DNA of 64,000 bases from Delphinapterus leucas. Its lineage: Eukaryota > Chordata > Mammalia > Artiodactyla > Monodontidae. Positions 21,725-33,660 of this stretch are shown here, piece by piece. The position numbers and the translations under genes were made by a program. The stretch spans positions 1,686,814-1,750,813 of the forward strand of contig NW_022098024.1 in assembly GCF_002288925.2 (NCBI RefSeq). Reading direction: 5' to 3'. Each line of letters opens with the position of its first letter. Position 1 is the stretch's first letter. The notes under the pieces are model-generated. The model made no database searches, was not told the DNA's origin, and was given only the letters and a program-made list of their open reading frames with translations.

Positions 21725-23676
21725 TTTGTTTAACTTACCCTGTTTAGGGTCTCCTTTTTGCAGGCTGCAGATTTGTAGTTCCCATTGTTTTTGGTGTCTG
21801 CCCCCAGTTGGTGAGGTTGTTTCAGTGGCTTGTGTAGGCTTCCTGGTGGAGGGGACTGGTGCCTGTGTTCTGGTGGGTGGGGCTGGATCTTGTCTTTCTG
21901 GTGGGCAGGACCACATCCGGTGGTGTGTTTTGGGGTGTTTGTGACTTTATTATGATTTTAGGCATCCTTTCTGCTAATGGTTGGGGTTGTGTTCCTGTCT
22001 TGCTAGTTGTTTGGCATGGGGTGTCCGGCACTGGAGCTTGCTGGCCATTGGGTGGAGCTGGTTCTTAGTGTTGAGGCGGAGATCTCTGGGAGAGCTCTCA
22101 CTGACATTTTCCATGGGGCCGGGAGATCTCAGGTGGGCCAGTGTCCTGAACTCAGCTCTCCCACCTCAGAGGCTCAGACCTGACACCAGGCCGGAGCACC
22201 AAGACCCTGTCAGTCACACAGCTCAGAAGAAAAGGGAGAAAAAAAGAAAAAAAAAAATTATTAAAAAAAATTTTTTTAATTATTAAAATTAAAAAAATAA
22301 TGATAATAAAAAAGTAGAGAGCAACCAGACCAATAAACAAATCCACCAATGATAACAAGTGCTAAAAACTAACCTAACGTAAACATAAAAATCAGAAAAA
22401 TCAGTCACAGACACATACCCCAAGTCCACAGTTGCTCTCAATGTCCACCGCCTAAATTTTGGGATGATTCGTTGTCTCTTCAGGGATTCCACAGATGCAG
22501 GGTACATCAAGTTGATTGTGGGGATTTAATCCACTGCTCCTGAGGCTGCTGGGAGAGATTTCCCTTTCTCTTCTTTGTTCACAAAACTCCTGGGGTTCAG
22601 CTTTGGTTTTGGCCCCGCCTCTGCGTGTAGGTCACGACCCTCAGGCATCTGTTCCCACCCAGACAGGAGGGGGTTAAAGCAACGGCTGAGTAAGGTGCTC
22701 TTGCTCACTCAGGCTGAGGGGAGGGAGGGGTACGGTAGTCATAATTGGAATGCAGGTGAGCCTACAGTGGCAGAGGCCAGCAAAATGTTGCATCAGCCTG
22801 AGGCACACTGTGTGTCCTCCAGGGGAAGTTGTCCCTGGATCAGGGGACACTGGCAGTGGCGGGCTGCACAGTCTCCCAGGGGGCGTGCGGTGTGGATAGT
22901 GACCTGTGCTTGCACACAGGATTCTTGGTGGCAGCAGCAGCATTAGCGTTTCATGCCCGTCTCTGTGGTCTGAGCTGATAGCCATGGCTTGCGCCCATCT
23001 CTGGAGTTAGTTTAGGTGGTGCTCTGCCTTCTTTGGGCACACTGGGAAGGAATCCCCTCACCTCGTGCACCCTGAAACAGTGGTCTCTTGCCTCTTAGGC
23101 AGTTGCAGACTTTTTGCCGGACTCCCTCCCGTCTAGCCATGGTGCACTAGCCCCCTTCAGGCTGTGTTCACGCTGCCAAGCCCAGTCCTCTCCCTGGGAT
23201 CTGACCTCTGAAGCCCGAGCCTCAGCTCCCAGCCCCACCCGCCCCGGCGGGTGAGCAGACAAGCCTCTCGGGCTGGTGAGCGCTCGTCGGCCCCAATCCT
23301 CTGTGCGGGAATCTCTCCGTTTTGCCCTCCGCACCCCTGTTGCTGCGCTCTCCACGGCTCCGAAGCGCCCCCGCTCCGCCACCTGCAGTCTCCGCCCACG
23401 AAGGGGCTTCTAGTGTGTGGAAACCTTTCCTCCTTCACGGCTCCCTCCCACTGGTGCAGGTCCCATCCCTATTCTTTTGTCTCTGATTTTTCTTTTTTCT
23501 TCTGCCCTACACAGGTACGTGGGGATTTTCTTGCCTTTTGGGAGGTCTGAGGTCTTCTGCCAGCGTTCAGTAGGTGTTCTGTAGGAGTTGTTCCACATGT
23601 AGATGTATTTTTGATGTATTTATGGGGAGGAGGGTGATCTCCATGTCTACTCCTCAACCATCTTGAAGGTCCCCCC
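21725..23676 (-). promoter_or_regulatory. L1 5' UTR with GC-rich promoter
   Basis: About 1.95 kb of 5' UTR upstream of ORF1. The distal half (roughly 22,600-23,450) is markedly GC- and CpG-rich compared with the AT-rich surroundings, as expected of an L1 internal promoter. The extreme 5' end, read in the L1 sense, starts with a run of G and then carries CAAGATGG (plus-strand ccatcttg at 23658-23665). This matches the YY1-type site found near the start of L1 5' UTRs in other mammals. An A/T-only low-complexity tract at about 22,237-22,330 divides the promoter half from the ORF1-proximal half. Present activity is unknown. Confidence 0.8.
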
Positions 23677-23691
23677 TCTTTGAGCCATTTT

Positions 23692-24264
23692 AATCCTGTC
23701 TCCAGTATCTCTTATTTCTACCTCTGCAGTTATCAATGCCAAAGTTCCTCTGGGAAGGTCCATTGTTGACATAGTCATAATATTCCATCGGTACATCACT
23801 TTGAGGGTGCTGATCATTAAGAAGTCTTTACCTTCTCCCAGACCCATTGGGAATACTGGTCTTCTTCACCGCTACATGAGTGGTGTGGGGCTCTCATGAC
23901 CCAGGCCACCCCACTTTCAGATCTCTTCCAGAACAGCCCCTGGGGCAGTAGTGGTTACTGGAGCACAGATGCAGGCAATGGATGATCAAAGCCTGCGGCT
24001 CCTGCCAGGCACTCTAGGCGGAGACCAGGGCGAGCCCCAAGCCTAGGCAGCCAGGTGAGCAGATGTAGTGCTCAGAAGCCAATGTTCTTGATTGAAGGCT
24101 CATGTCCATCCTTTGATTTTTATGATAAATTATTTTTCTTCTTTTTAAGTCAAATGGTTTCCCCTACCCTTCTGAGTCTTCTCCCCAGTTAGATACTATC
24201 AGTATGTTAAAGTGTTAAAGTATACCATGAAAAAGAAGACAAAAGGAACCTGGAGGAAATCACA
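23692..24264. other. Unassigned, GC-balanced stretch
   Basis: No repeat family recognised. Read on the minus strand, one frame is open at 23647-23847 (66 codons, partly inside L1). A different frame gives a Tyr/Asn/Arg-rich, protein-like string (DVPMEYYDYVNNGPSQ, then RGRNKRYWRQD) between stops at about 23,700-23,810. It might be part of an old processed pseudogene, but I could not name a parent gene, and two in-frame stops are present. Confidence 0.25.
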
Positions 24265-24480
24265 TTTATCGTATTTCTCTTTTATACCAGTCACAATGCT
24301 GTACATATAACTGTTTCATATGTTGTCTCATCTAACTTTTATTTTGAACATTTGTGGAGTAACATTATTATTCCAGTTTGCAGATAAATAATTGGTGGCT
24401 TAGAGAGGCCTTAAATGATGTGCCCAAGGTCCCAAAGCCAGTATTTGAAGGGAGTGGTTTGGAACTGAGACCTCACTTTA
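24265..24480 (+). repeat. MIR
   Basis: A long MIR: 'cagtcacaatgctgtacata', 'gtctcatctaacttt', 'ttattattccagtttgcaga', 'gatgtgcccaaggtcccaaa' and 'ggaactgagacc'. Confidence 0.8.
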
Positions 24481-24700
24481 TCCAAAGACCAAAACAATAA
24501 GAACAGATTCTAGACTACATAATGTGAACTCATCAGGGTCCTTAGGTTGTATGATTTTTAATACATAGTTACTGTATTTAAGTACCGTTTAGAAATGGGA
24601 AGTTTCCTAGGAAATTCTAATGGAAGAAATGAATCTCTCCTTTGTAATAGTCTGTTTATAGCAGTAAGTAACAGAAAACCATGATTAAAAATTGGAATTC

Positions 24701-24903
24701 GGGCTTCCCTGGTGGCACAGTGGTTGAGAGTACGCCTGCCGATGCAGGGGACACAGGTTTGTGCCCTGGTCCGGGAGGATCCCACGTGCCGCGGAGCGGC
24801 TGGGCCCGTGAGCCATGGCCGCTGAGCCTGCGCGTCTGGAGCCTGTGCTCCGCAACAGGAGAGGCTGCGGCAGTGAGAGGCCTGTGTACCGCAAAAAAAA
24901 AAA
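24701..24903 (+). mobile_element. CHR-type SINE (copy 3)
   Basis: Plus-strand copy starting gggcttccctggtggcacag and ending in an A run. A perfect 14-bp target duplication, aaaaattggaattc, lies at 24687-24700 and 24904-24917, again at a TT/AAAA site. It has a few C-to-T changes at CpG positions relative to its siblings. Confidence 0.95.
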
Positions 24904-24917
24904 AAAAATTGGAATTC

Positions 24918-26224
24918 AAATGTAGGTCTGGCTTCAGGATTGGTTGATCCAGTGATTCAGTAAGATCCAGCATTCTTTCTATCTGTCTAACCTGTTTTTC
25001 TTTTGGTGGCCTTTTATATTCAGATCAGTAGCAAGATGGCTTCAGCACCCCCAGATCTATCAATGTCCAATGGAAAGTGGAGGGACCATTTATTTTTGTG
25101 ACAGTTTTTTTAGGAATGTCGAAATATCCCTAGCAGATAACCGCACTTGCCTCAGTCAAATTAGGTAACGTTTCTATACCTCTACCAATCATTAAAATGG
25201 AAATGAGATTACTATGTTTGGTTTAGAGCAAGCAACCAAGATTTAAACAAATAAATGTTTCAGAATCAACCACTACATTTGCAAAGACACAGCCCTCTCC
25301 GTACCCCATGTAGATGTTTCAAGGGCCGTTTTAATCTCTCTCTGCTGACTCCAGAGCCACTCACTTACTGGGAAAAAAAAAAAAAAAGTTTTGAGCACCA
25401 ACAAGTCTCTGTATTCATCTTGTGTTGTACAAATTTATGGTTCCAAAAATTGTTATGCTTTGTTCTGTTTATTCTCTTTTACTAATGTAAGGTTTCTCAT
25501 ACTCTAAAACTAAGCCATGTGAAATTGCCAATACCTTGCCATATTCAGCTTGCAGAAATAACAATTTTAGATGTCATGTGAACACCACCATTTCAATGAG
25601 ATAAATACATCTAAAATGTTGAGAGTAGTGCTTGGCAAACAACTCTTATGGGGTGAATGGTTTAAGAATCTGCCTAAACTTGTTTTGAACAGTAGTTTGG
25701 AGCCTTATCAATGTCAAGAAACAGATTCCTTAGGTTTAGTATTTAAATTTGTTGGAGGTAGAGAGTAGGAAAGCCATCTGCCGTTTAATTGATTAGGAAA
25801 ATTACAATTCATTGCAAAGAGGGAGAATCTAAACTCTAGACATTTATTAATTAGCTTGGGTGTTTTGAAAGTTGTTGGTAATAGTGATGCTTAAGGCCAG
25901 GTGAAGATAGGGTGTTATTAGGGAGTGTCAACCAATTGGGAGGCAGATAGTATAGGAAGTAGAAGAATGAGTCCAGGGAAGGGGATCTTAGGATCCCTGG
26001 GATGGGGCAAGGGGTGGGTGAGGGGGTGATATTTCCAGTCAGTTATCTGGGATGGAGGGTTATTGAGATCCAAGGGCTAGGAGAAAGTGCAGCTATCCAA
26101 GGAAAAAGAGCAGAAGAATAAAGTGGGCCAATAAGGCCAATTGACTACTTTAATGGGAGTAAATTGTAGTAGTCATTCAATGTGGTTACTGCACAGTGTG
26201 GAGATTCAGGGTCAGTTTGCCGCC
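24918..26224. other. Unique DNA
   Basis: A weak antisense MIR-like piece at about 25,160-25,215 (ataccta...aaaatggaaatgag). Otherwise nothing recognised. Confidence 0.45.
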
Positions 26225-26337
26225 AGGCAAGTAGTTCTAGAAGAACTAGAATCACCTGGAGGGCGAGTTAAAACTGATTGTTGGGCCCGTTGAATTACAG
26301 AGTCTGTAGGTCTGTATGGAGCTCAGGAATGGTGGTG

Positions 26338-26372
<35 letters not shown>

Positions 26373-26440
26373 CAGGGGAGGGCTGGTTAAACAAGTTCCC
26401 AGGTGATTCCAATGCCTCTGAGAGCCACCAGGCTAGTTTG
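26225..26440 (+). mobile_element. MER20-type hAT element carrying (TG)n
   Basis: Left part 'gaactagaatcacctggagg' and right part 'caagttcccaggtgattcc...aatgcctctgagagcc' are the two halves of a MER20-like MITE. A (TG)n run of about 35 bp at 26337-26371 lies between them. Confidence 0.7.
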
Positions 26441-27107
26441 TAGGGTAGCATGATGACAATGTTTTTGTTCTCTAGGAATCATTTGGGCAAGACCTGAAGA
26501 TAGTTGGGACTTTATTGCTATCTATAAGGACGTTCTGTAGAACCTTAGAATATTAAGAGCAGTTGCTGGGAAATGAGGATGTCCAAATAGGATGAAAGAA
26601 ACCAGAGATGCCTGGGGCTGAGCTAATTGGGACAGAATTGTAGTACTCGAAGTTCAGCGTTGGAATCTGGCACCTGAGTCGCAGCATTTGATTGCCTGTG
26701 TCCAAAGGCAAACAGTAGTAACTGATAACAAAGTAGTAACATCAAGCATTGTAGTCCAATCACATAATAACCTTACACAGTGAAGACAAGGAATGGGCAG
26801 TGAGTTACAACCCAAGTCTGAATAAGTACAGGGGACATTATGGCTACTCACGTGACAGCAGTGTATGTGCAAGTGTCCGGCAAGGCAAGGCAAATGCAGC
26901 AGGAGTGGACATGTGCCGGTGAGAAATGAGAGGCTAAAGTGTGGTTGCCAGAGGACTGAGCTAATTATCTACAGCTATCCTTTAACAGAGCTAAATCAGT
27001 GTACTGTGCAAGATTAGTAATCTTGGTTGGCTCCCACTAAGAGAAAACATGCTTTCTCAGAACTTCGTTATCCCCAGTGTTTTCATTGTCTCCCAGACTG
27101 TATTTCT
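26441..27107. other. Unique DNA
   Basis: No feature recognised. Confidence 0.45.
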
Positions 27108-27530
27108 CTACTCTCTGCTTGGGCTGCCGTAACAAAATACCACAGACTGGGTTGCCTAAATAATAGAAATGTATTTCTCACATTTCTGGAGGCTGGCTGT
27201 CCAAGATCAAAGTGTTGGGAAAGTAGGTTTTATTCTGAGGCCTCTTCTCTTGTATTGTGGGCAGCTGCCATCCTGGTGTGTGCTCACATGACCTCTTCAT
27301 TGGTGCAAGTGGGGTAAGAGAGAGAGACAGAGTGTTTGTTCTCTGGTGCCTCTCCTTATAAGGACACTAATACTATTGAATCAGGTCCCCACCTTTATGA
27401 CTTCATTTAACCTTAACTACTTTCTTAGAGGCCCCATCTCCACATACAACCACACTGGGGGTTAAGGATTCAGTATAGGAATTCTGGCATCAATCCAATA
27501 CACAGACCATAGATGGACATAAAAGTCTTA
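27108..27530 (-). mobile_element. MaLR-type LTR
   Basis: Antisense LTR with the family landmarks 'gggctgccgtaacaaaatacc', 'tctggaggctggctgtcc', 'cttataaggacactaatact', 'gaggccccatctccacatac' and 'gggggttaaggattc'. Continuous from end to end, non-coding. Confidence 0.82.
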
Positions 27531-29290
27531 TTACACAAAGATTAGGAATGAGGCTAAAAGGATATAAACTGTACCATAAATCCTGGCTTTTAGCAATGAA
27601 ATATACTGATTTTGACTTAGAGGTTAGGAAGATGACTCTATTTCCTTCCCTTAAATCAGCCAAACTCATTTCAAAATTCTATTAAAGAACAGGTAAAAAT
27701 TTAGTAATAATATTTTAACTCTATAGGGTGATATAGATGCAATGGATATTTAAAACCATGTTGATTGTATATCTTATATTTTCTAAGTTTCAATGACTCC
27801 CATATGTAACCAGTGTAAACAAACAAAATGTTTGTCTGTGCCTGTGAAGGTGGTAATGTTTTTGTGACCTTTCCCTGTCCATTAATTCTAATAATAAGAC
27901 AAGCATTTGATTGGCAACTGGTAAAGAGAAGAGATGAAAAAGTCCATTTGATTCCCAGAGCATGAATATAAAACAAAGTCACTAATATTAAGAAGTCTCA
28001 GCAAGACATGTTTTCTGATTTTTTTCTCTTCCTTCACTGCTCTTTGTTTTATAAACCTTGACTTGAAAGTGAACTCTTTTCTAAAACTTTCTAATTTTTT
28101 CAAGTCAGACAGTGCAAAGGGATAAAAATTTGATTTGATTAAACAGAGAAATAGCAACCGATCAAAATTTATTTACCAGTTCAAGGAAATCAGAAGCAGT
28201 GATATATCACCAGATGGTAAATGGATCAGTGTTACCTCTAATGGTGTTTACTATTTTCAACTCAATGTTATTTGTAATTTTTATGTTATTTGGATTTCCA
28301 ACTATTTCATTTATTGCAAAAATTCATTAGGCACAACCCTAAAATCTGCTTTTTATATTCTGTTCCTTTCAACGCAGATTTCTAAGAGTACCGAAAAATC
28401 AGTTTTGTAGTTAGAGGGGTTTGGGAGTAGATTATACAATCAAATGCCTGGTCGTAAAATAAAGAAGTAGAAGTAACCTTGGTAGGATGAAGCCTGGTGG
28501 TTTGGGAGATGCGCTGAGTAATAAATGGAAACAATATCATTGTGCATCTAATCTTTTGATATATGTTTAAATTTGTTTTGCTCTAAAAACAGTTTGCTGT
28601 CTTAGTGCTACTGTGTTGATTACAGCCACTGTAATACCATCCCTAGAGTTTTACCATGGAGTATTATACACCCTTTCTTCGGATTAAGTGTTGATAGAGG
28701 TGATACAAGTACATACAACTTAGGTTTTTGGCACTCTTTGGAAATTTAGTTTCTCTATAAGTTGTTTTCACACCTTTTTCCCCCCTATAGTCAAATACTT
28801 TTCATTCTCATTTTATGCCTATTACAGAAAATGTCAGAGTAGTTTTTGTGGATACCAGTGACTTACACTAAATAGTAAGTTTTAACAATTTTGTTTCACT
28901 TTTTAGCTATTTTCAGCTTAAATATTAATTCATTGTGAATATATAAAAAATCTTATGGAATTGTTTATTTCATTATGTTTCTCAATATGCTTTGAATATA
29001 GAGATGACATGGAATGTAAAATAAAGAGAATAAAGGGTTTGTGATTGTTTGTTGTTGTTGTTTTGCTTAAGCTTCTTGAAAGAATAAAATTGCCACTCAC
29101 TGAAATGGGGACTGTCAGTTTGGGAGAGAGAAAAATGAATCACAGTGTATTTGTTTTACAGCATTATAGGATATTTCTTTATCTAGTCTATAAATTTTGT
29201 CAAAACCAGTCTTGATTTTTTTCTAGAGGTCCCAAACTTTTTGATTCTGAATTTTTTTCAAGAGGATTAGAGAATAGATACCATCAACAG
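27531..29290. other. Unique AT-rich DNA
   Basis: A short (GTT)n at about 29,050. Frames of 89-93 codons on both strands lack recognisable domains. Confidence 0.45.
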
Positions 29291-29419
29291 AATTTCTTCC
29301 TCTTCCATCCATGGGCGTCTGCCCATACTTCCCTTACTCTGCTTGCTAAGGTAGTAATTTCTTCCTCTTCATCTGTGGGCATCTGCCCATACTTCCCTTA
29401 TGCCACTTTCTAAGGTAGT
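29291..29419. repeat. ~65-bp tandem duplication
   Basis: Two copies (29291-29355 and 29356-29419) starting aatttcttcctcttc and ending ctaaggtagt, with several substitutions and a 1-bp length difference. Each holds a gggc..tctgccca inverted motif. Confidence 0.9.
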
Positions 29420-31399
29420 AACCCTGTAAGTCACTGCTTTAGTCTTTAATAATTTTGGAGATCAGCTAACAGCAAGTATCCTTTTCACCTCCAGACTCCT
29501 AATAGTCATAAGAGCATCAAGAATAATGAACACGCTTCTTGGGAAATTCAATTGCTTTCTACCTCTTGGCCAGTTTACTTCATCTTAAATGATGCCGTGT
29601 CTTAACTCTAGGCTAAGAGAGTGTTGAAATAGGTGATGAATGATTATAGCAAATAATATCTTATATCTGGAAGTTGAGCCCACAATAGAGAAACTTTTCT
29701 AGAAAATATATGAAAAATATGGCAAAACTTAGAGGCAATGCTGCACTTGTATATTTGACAGGGAAAATAGATGCTGTTATAATATCACATGTTAATATAG
29801 CAAAGTTTCTGTTCTCTCCTACCCATTTGCCCTCTTCTAGGAATATACTTTTGGGAAGATATTTAAGTGAACTGTTACAAGTGCATCTTCATTCCTATTT
29901 CCTTCCTTAAAATCTTGAAGAAATGTAGAATTTTCTTCTGATTGTCCTGTAGGAATGGATAATTGATTGGATTAAGGGAGAGACACTTATTCTTTTGTAA
30001 TAAGTACGATAAATGGTTTATAAACTGGAATAACTTGTGGGAGTTTTCACTAACATTCCATTTTTACTATATTTCCAAAGTCACAATTGAAATGGAAAGT
30101 TCTAAAATCAAACCAAACCAAACCAAAGAATCTAGGTGTTTGGGTCAGTTACTGCTACTCATATGTCTCCAATTGTGTGTTTGTAATTGTGTCTTATAAA
30201 AACAAACTTCTTGGACCTATAGAGCAGACTTTGTGTGCTTGAAGGTCTAGAAAGAGGAATTCATGTTCATTGCCAAGGTAGCTTACATAAAGGAAAAAAT
30301 GGGAACACTGGGGAATATTTGACTTAGCAGAGTCCAGGTGGTAACTACCTAGAGGGATGAATAGATCACATGAAATTCTGAATATACATTTTTCATGAAG
30401 TGAGTGGCCAGATCCCAGAGGAGATGTTCTGAAAGACAAAACATTTTCATCAGGGTTGAAAATATTGAGAAATTATTAAAAATGCCAAAATTTTCAACAG
30501 TTGTTTTAATTGACCAAAGCCATCTGAAATCCTTTTTGAAAACGAGAAAATAAAAACATGTGGAAATAATCTTTCTCATTCGATTTTAGATTTCTAGAAC
30601 TACTTCTCATGGAGACGGATTTGGCTGTAAAAGAGGAGTTAGAGTTTCTAGTTCATTTAGAGCCCTCAGGAAAATAACATAGAAAATACCAGCACAGATA
30701 TCTACTTCTGTGGTATCCTTTTCACAATAAATCTTATGAGCAGCCAATATTTCATGTTGTTTTGGCACTAGTCGATGAATTTAATAAAATGTATTATTTC
30801 CATTAGTATTGTTTTTGTTTACACGTTTAAAATATATTCCTTCCAAAAGATCAAATGAACAGCTTTGTACATGAGTGTGTTAATATGCTTAACACTCACT
30901 GGTCATTTTCCCCTCTTGAATCTGAAGTATTTCAGCAGTTTTGATCATCTGCACGAAATGCCAGTTTGTTTGGCTACCAAATAGGTAAACGCATTGCTTC
31001 AGCTTTGGCTATTATCCTTCCCAAAATAATGAATGGAAAAGTTACTATATCTATGGAAGGAGCAGTTCCAGCATGATTTATACTAGATATAATTAGTAGT
31101 CACTAAATAAGCATTATAGAATTTCATGAACATCATAAAGTAAGTTCTTTTTTATTTAGTATATCAGAGATTGATTTTGTATAACTATGGGATCAAAAGT
31201 TTGGACCAGAAATAAGTCTCTGAAATAACTATCAGTACCACAGAGGTTATCAGACTTCAAGTCACACCTGTTTTACACAGGTGAGCAGGCATCAAAAGAA
31301 GAAGATTGCGAATTCTTCGGTGCACTGGTGAATTGTATCAGTTAAGTACAACTAATTGTACAATGACTATTAAATGTAGACTCCCACTTCTAATGCTAA
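29420..31399. other. Unique AT-rich DNA
   Basis: Only a small (aacca)n run near 30,112-30,125 stands out. No gene recognised. Confidence 0.45.
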
Positions 31400-31540
31400 A
31401 AATTATAGCTGCATAGAAATCTACCTCAACTCCTTCCTTTAAAATTTTAAGAAATGGAAGTTGGGAAAACCGAGGGACTTATTCTAGGTCACACAACTAG
31501 TGAGATGTCAGAATATGAAACCATGGTTGTCCTATGATGA
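31400..31540 (+). repeat. MIR
   Basis: 'attctaggtcacacaactag' followed by 'tgagatgtcagaatatgaaa' is the 3' half of a MIR. Confidence 0.6.
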
Positions 31541-31604
31541 TGAGAAACTGGATGGAGCTATAGAGATGAAGATGACATGAGAATAAAGATGATGCTGTGA
31601 ATGA

Positions 31605-31825
31605 GATAATAATAATAATAGTAGCCATGCCTGGCACTCTTTCAATAGTTTATCTTATTTAAGCCTTACAACCACCCTATAATGAGGCTATTACTCTAGT
31701 TTAGAAAGAGGAAGGTAAAGCTCAGAGAGAATAAATAACTCACCCTAGGACATTTAGCTGGTAAATGCTGGGGCTGAAAATCAAATTTGGGTCTGAATCC
31801 AAAGTCAGTGCTGTTTTAGAATTTT
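31605..31825 (+). repeat. MIR
   Basis: Preceded by an (ATA)n tract. 'ccatgcctggcactctttc', 'ttaagccttacaaccacc', 'ctctagtttagaaagagga' and 'gacatttagctggtaaatgc' give a nearly complete MIR. Confidence 0.82.
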
Positions 31826-33075
31826 TAGTATTTTTTTAAACAACTATGTGACACATCCCTATCCTACCTGAGGATTCTGTCATAAAATAAGATTTTCTAA
31901 TAATTTGAAATGGATTTCTGTCTTATAAGGAAATACTGACTTGCAGAGGAGGACATGAAGAAGTATATTTAAGAGTCTTTCATACACTGCCCCCCCCGCC
32001 CCGCTCTGGGCAAATAGTGCAGAGTCAATTCTAAAACTTTCTTACCATATGTATTTTATTATTTGCATATTAATATAATTTCAGAGCATATGGTGTACCT
32101 AATACCTCTCTCTGAGCACCTGACCTGCTCCCATATAATGAGTCAGGCCTTATGGCAAATGTAATCTCTACTATAAAAACAGGCCACCTGCTCTTTCATA
32201 TGAAGTTTTACCTTTCATGAGGCATGAGATTGAATCCTTTTTCTCAGTGAAGAAACAGTGATGGCATGGATTCATTTACTCTCCTGCAACAGGAGACCTG
32301 CATTTGAGAGAAGGTTGGTCAAGCTGAGAGTTTAAATGTGTGCTTCTGAAACCAGAGCTCTGTAATCATGAAAGAAAGTCATGTGGCTCTGGGGTCCCTA
32401 AGTGTGCTATTTTTGTGGTAACTAGCACTTCCTTTTTAGATGGTTCCATTTTTCTTTTCGAAACTACAATGACTGGAAAATTAAGTTGTAGAGACATGCT
32501 TACCAATGTTGCAAATGAAGTGCTGTGAATATGAAATATGTTAGATGACAAATTTAAATCCAAAAATATCTTCACCAAAGGGAGTAATGGACTGAATCTA
32601 ATAAGATGAACTGTAATAAGAATATACACTGGCAAATTTAATTGCAATTATATTTTTACTGCTTATTGCTGCTATAAGGGAAAGCTATTGACAATTTTAT
32701 GATTTAATCTGAGCAACATACTAATATTTCTTTTAATTCTAAATTTTATAGTGAATTATTTGGTATTTTCTAAACATACAACTATATAACCTTCAAATCC
32801 TAATTTTTTATGCCTGCATTCATCTTTTGCACCTTCATTTATTTATAATTTTCATGTTTTATTTTGTATATTCTGGAAGGAACTTCTAGGTCAGTGATGA
32901 AGTATAGCGATAATACAATGAGAATCTGGCTTGTTTTCTAATAAGTATATTTCTAAAAATCAAGTGTTTGTCCTTTGTAAGTTCCCTGTCTTTGTAAGGG
33001 TCAGATATGGCATTAAAAACAACAACATATATTCAGAGATAGTCTAGAGTTGCATTAGCCAAAAAGTATAGACCA
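31826..33075. other. Unique DNA
   Basis: A C-rich spot at about 31,990-32,005 (cccccccgccccg) is unusual in AT-rich surroundings. No gene recognised. Confidence 0.45.
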
Positions 33076-33232
33076 CAGACCAGTGACAGTCTGTAAACTT
33101 AACATCAATCCCTGAAAGCATAAGTACAGACCAGTGACAGTCTGTAAACTTAACATGAATCCCTGAAAGCGTAAGTACAGACCAGTGACAGTCTGTAAAC
33201 TTAACATCAATCCCTGAAAGCATAAGTACAGA
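33076..33232. repeat. 51-bp tandem repeat, three copies
   Basis: Units begin at 33076, 33127 and 33178 with cagaccagtgacagtctg. The middle copy differs from the outer two at two places (catgaat for catcaat, gcgtaag for gcataag). Confidence 0.95.
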
Positions 33233-33652
33233 AATTGAGTGCAGATGTTTACAATTTTACAGCAATTTGATAGAACAATTTTATGTCTTTTGAATCTAAT
33301 AATAAAATATGTGGTCTTGCACTTTGTAAGTCTTGTTTTTTTGTCTTATTCTCTTAGTAATTCATTTTTATATTTCACAGAAGTGTCAGTCTGCAATAAT
33401 GGAAAAAATTAATCGGTTGGTGGTTTGAGAAGTATTGTTGTAGAAGGAAAAGGAATATTGGGTTTGTGGTTGAGCTAGATGAATTCTATCTTTGTTTCCT
33501 TTAAGCTTCAGTATTTTCTGTATATGAATATTCCTACTAGAAAATGTGAGTTTGAGACACCCAGTGCTGCATTCTGATCAAATAATCAGTTTTGAAAATA
33601 GAGTTAGAAAGGAAGCCTATATATTCAAATTTCAGAATCTTAGGTTATGTTA
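33233..33652. other. Unique DNA
   Basis: No feature recognised. Confidence 0.45.
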
Positions 33653-33660
33653 CTCAGCTT

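Larger units (their letters stand above)
16451..23676 (-). mobile_element. Full-length LINE-1 (L1), decayed
   Basis: A minus-strand L1 of about 7.2 kb (including 100 Ns) running from a GC-rich 5' UTR at the right to a 3' UTR and short A tail (read as T on the plus strand) at the left. It is bounded by a 15-bp target-site duplication with one mismatch: tctttgagacatttt at 16436-16450 and tctttgagccatttt at 23677-23691. Read in the L1 sense, the right-hand site is TT/AAAA, the preferred cut site of the L1 endonuclease. The order 5' UTR, ORF1, short spacer, ORF2, 3' UTR is complete, so this insertion was not 5'-truncated. Both reading frames are now broken. The near-complete target duplication and good sequence preservation suggest a moderately young, cetacean-lineage insertion; that age is inference. 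Confidence 0.93.

Noticed and set aside
21822..22068. Open frames on both strands upstream of ORF1, considered as an extra L1 ORF
   Set aside because: They lie in 5' UTR sequence that is low in complexity (tggtgggtgg-like), and the ORF1 start at 21724 fits the family better.
33076..33232. Regularly spaced repeats considered as a CRISPR-like array
   Set aside because: Whole 51-bp units are tandem with no unique spacers, and the setting is a mammalian genome.
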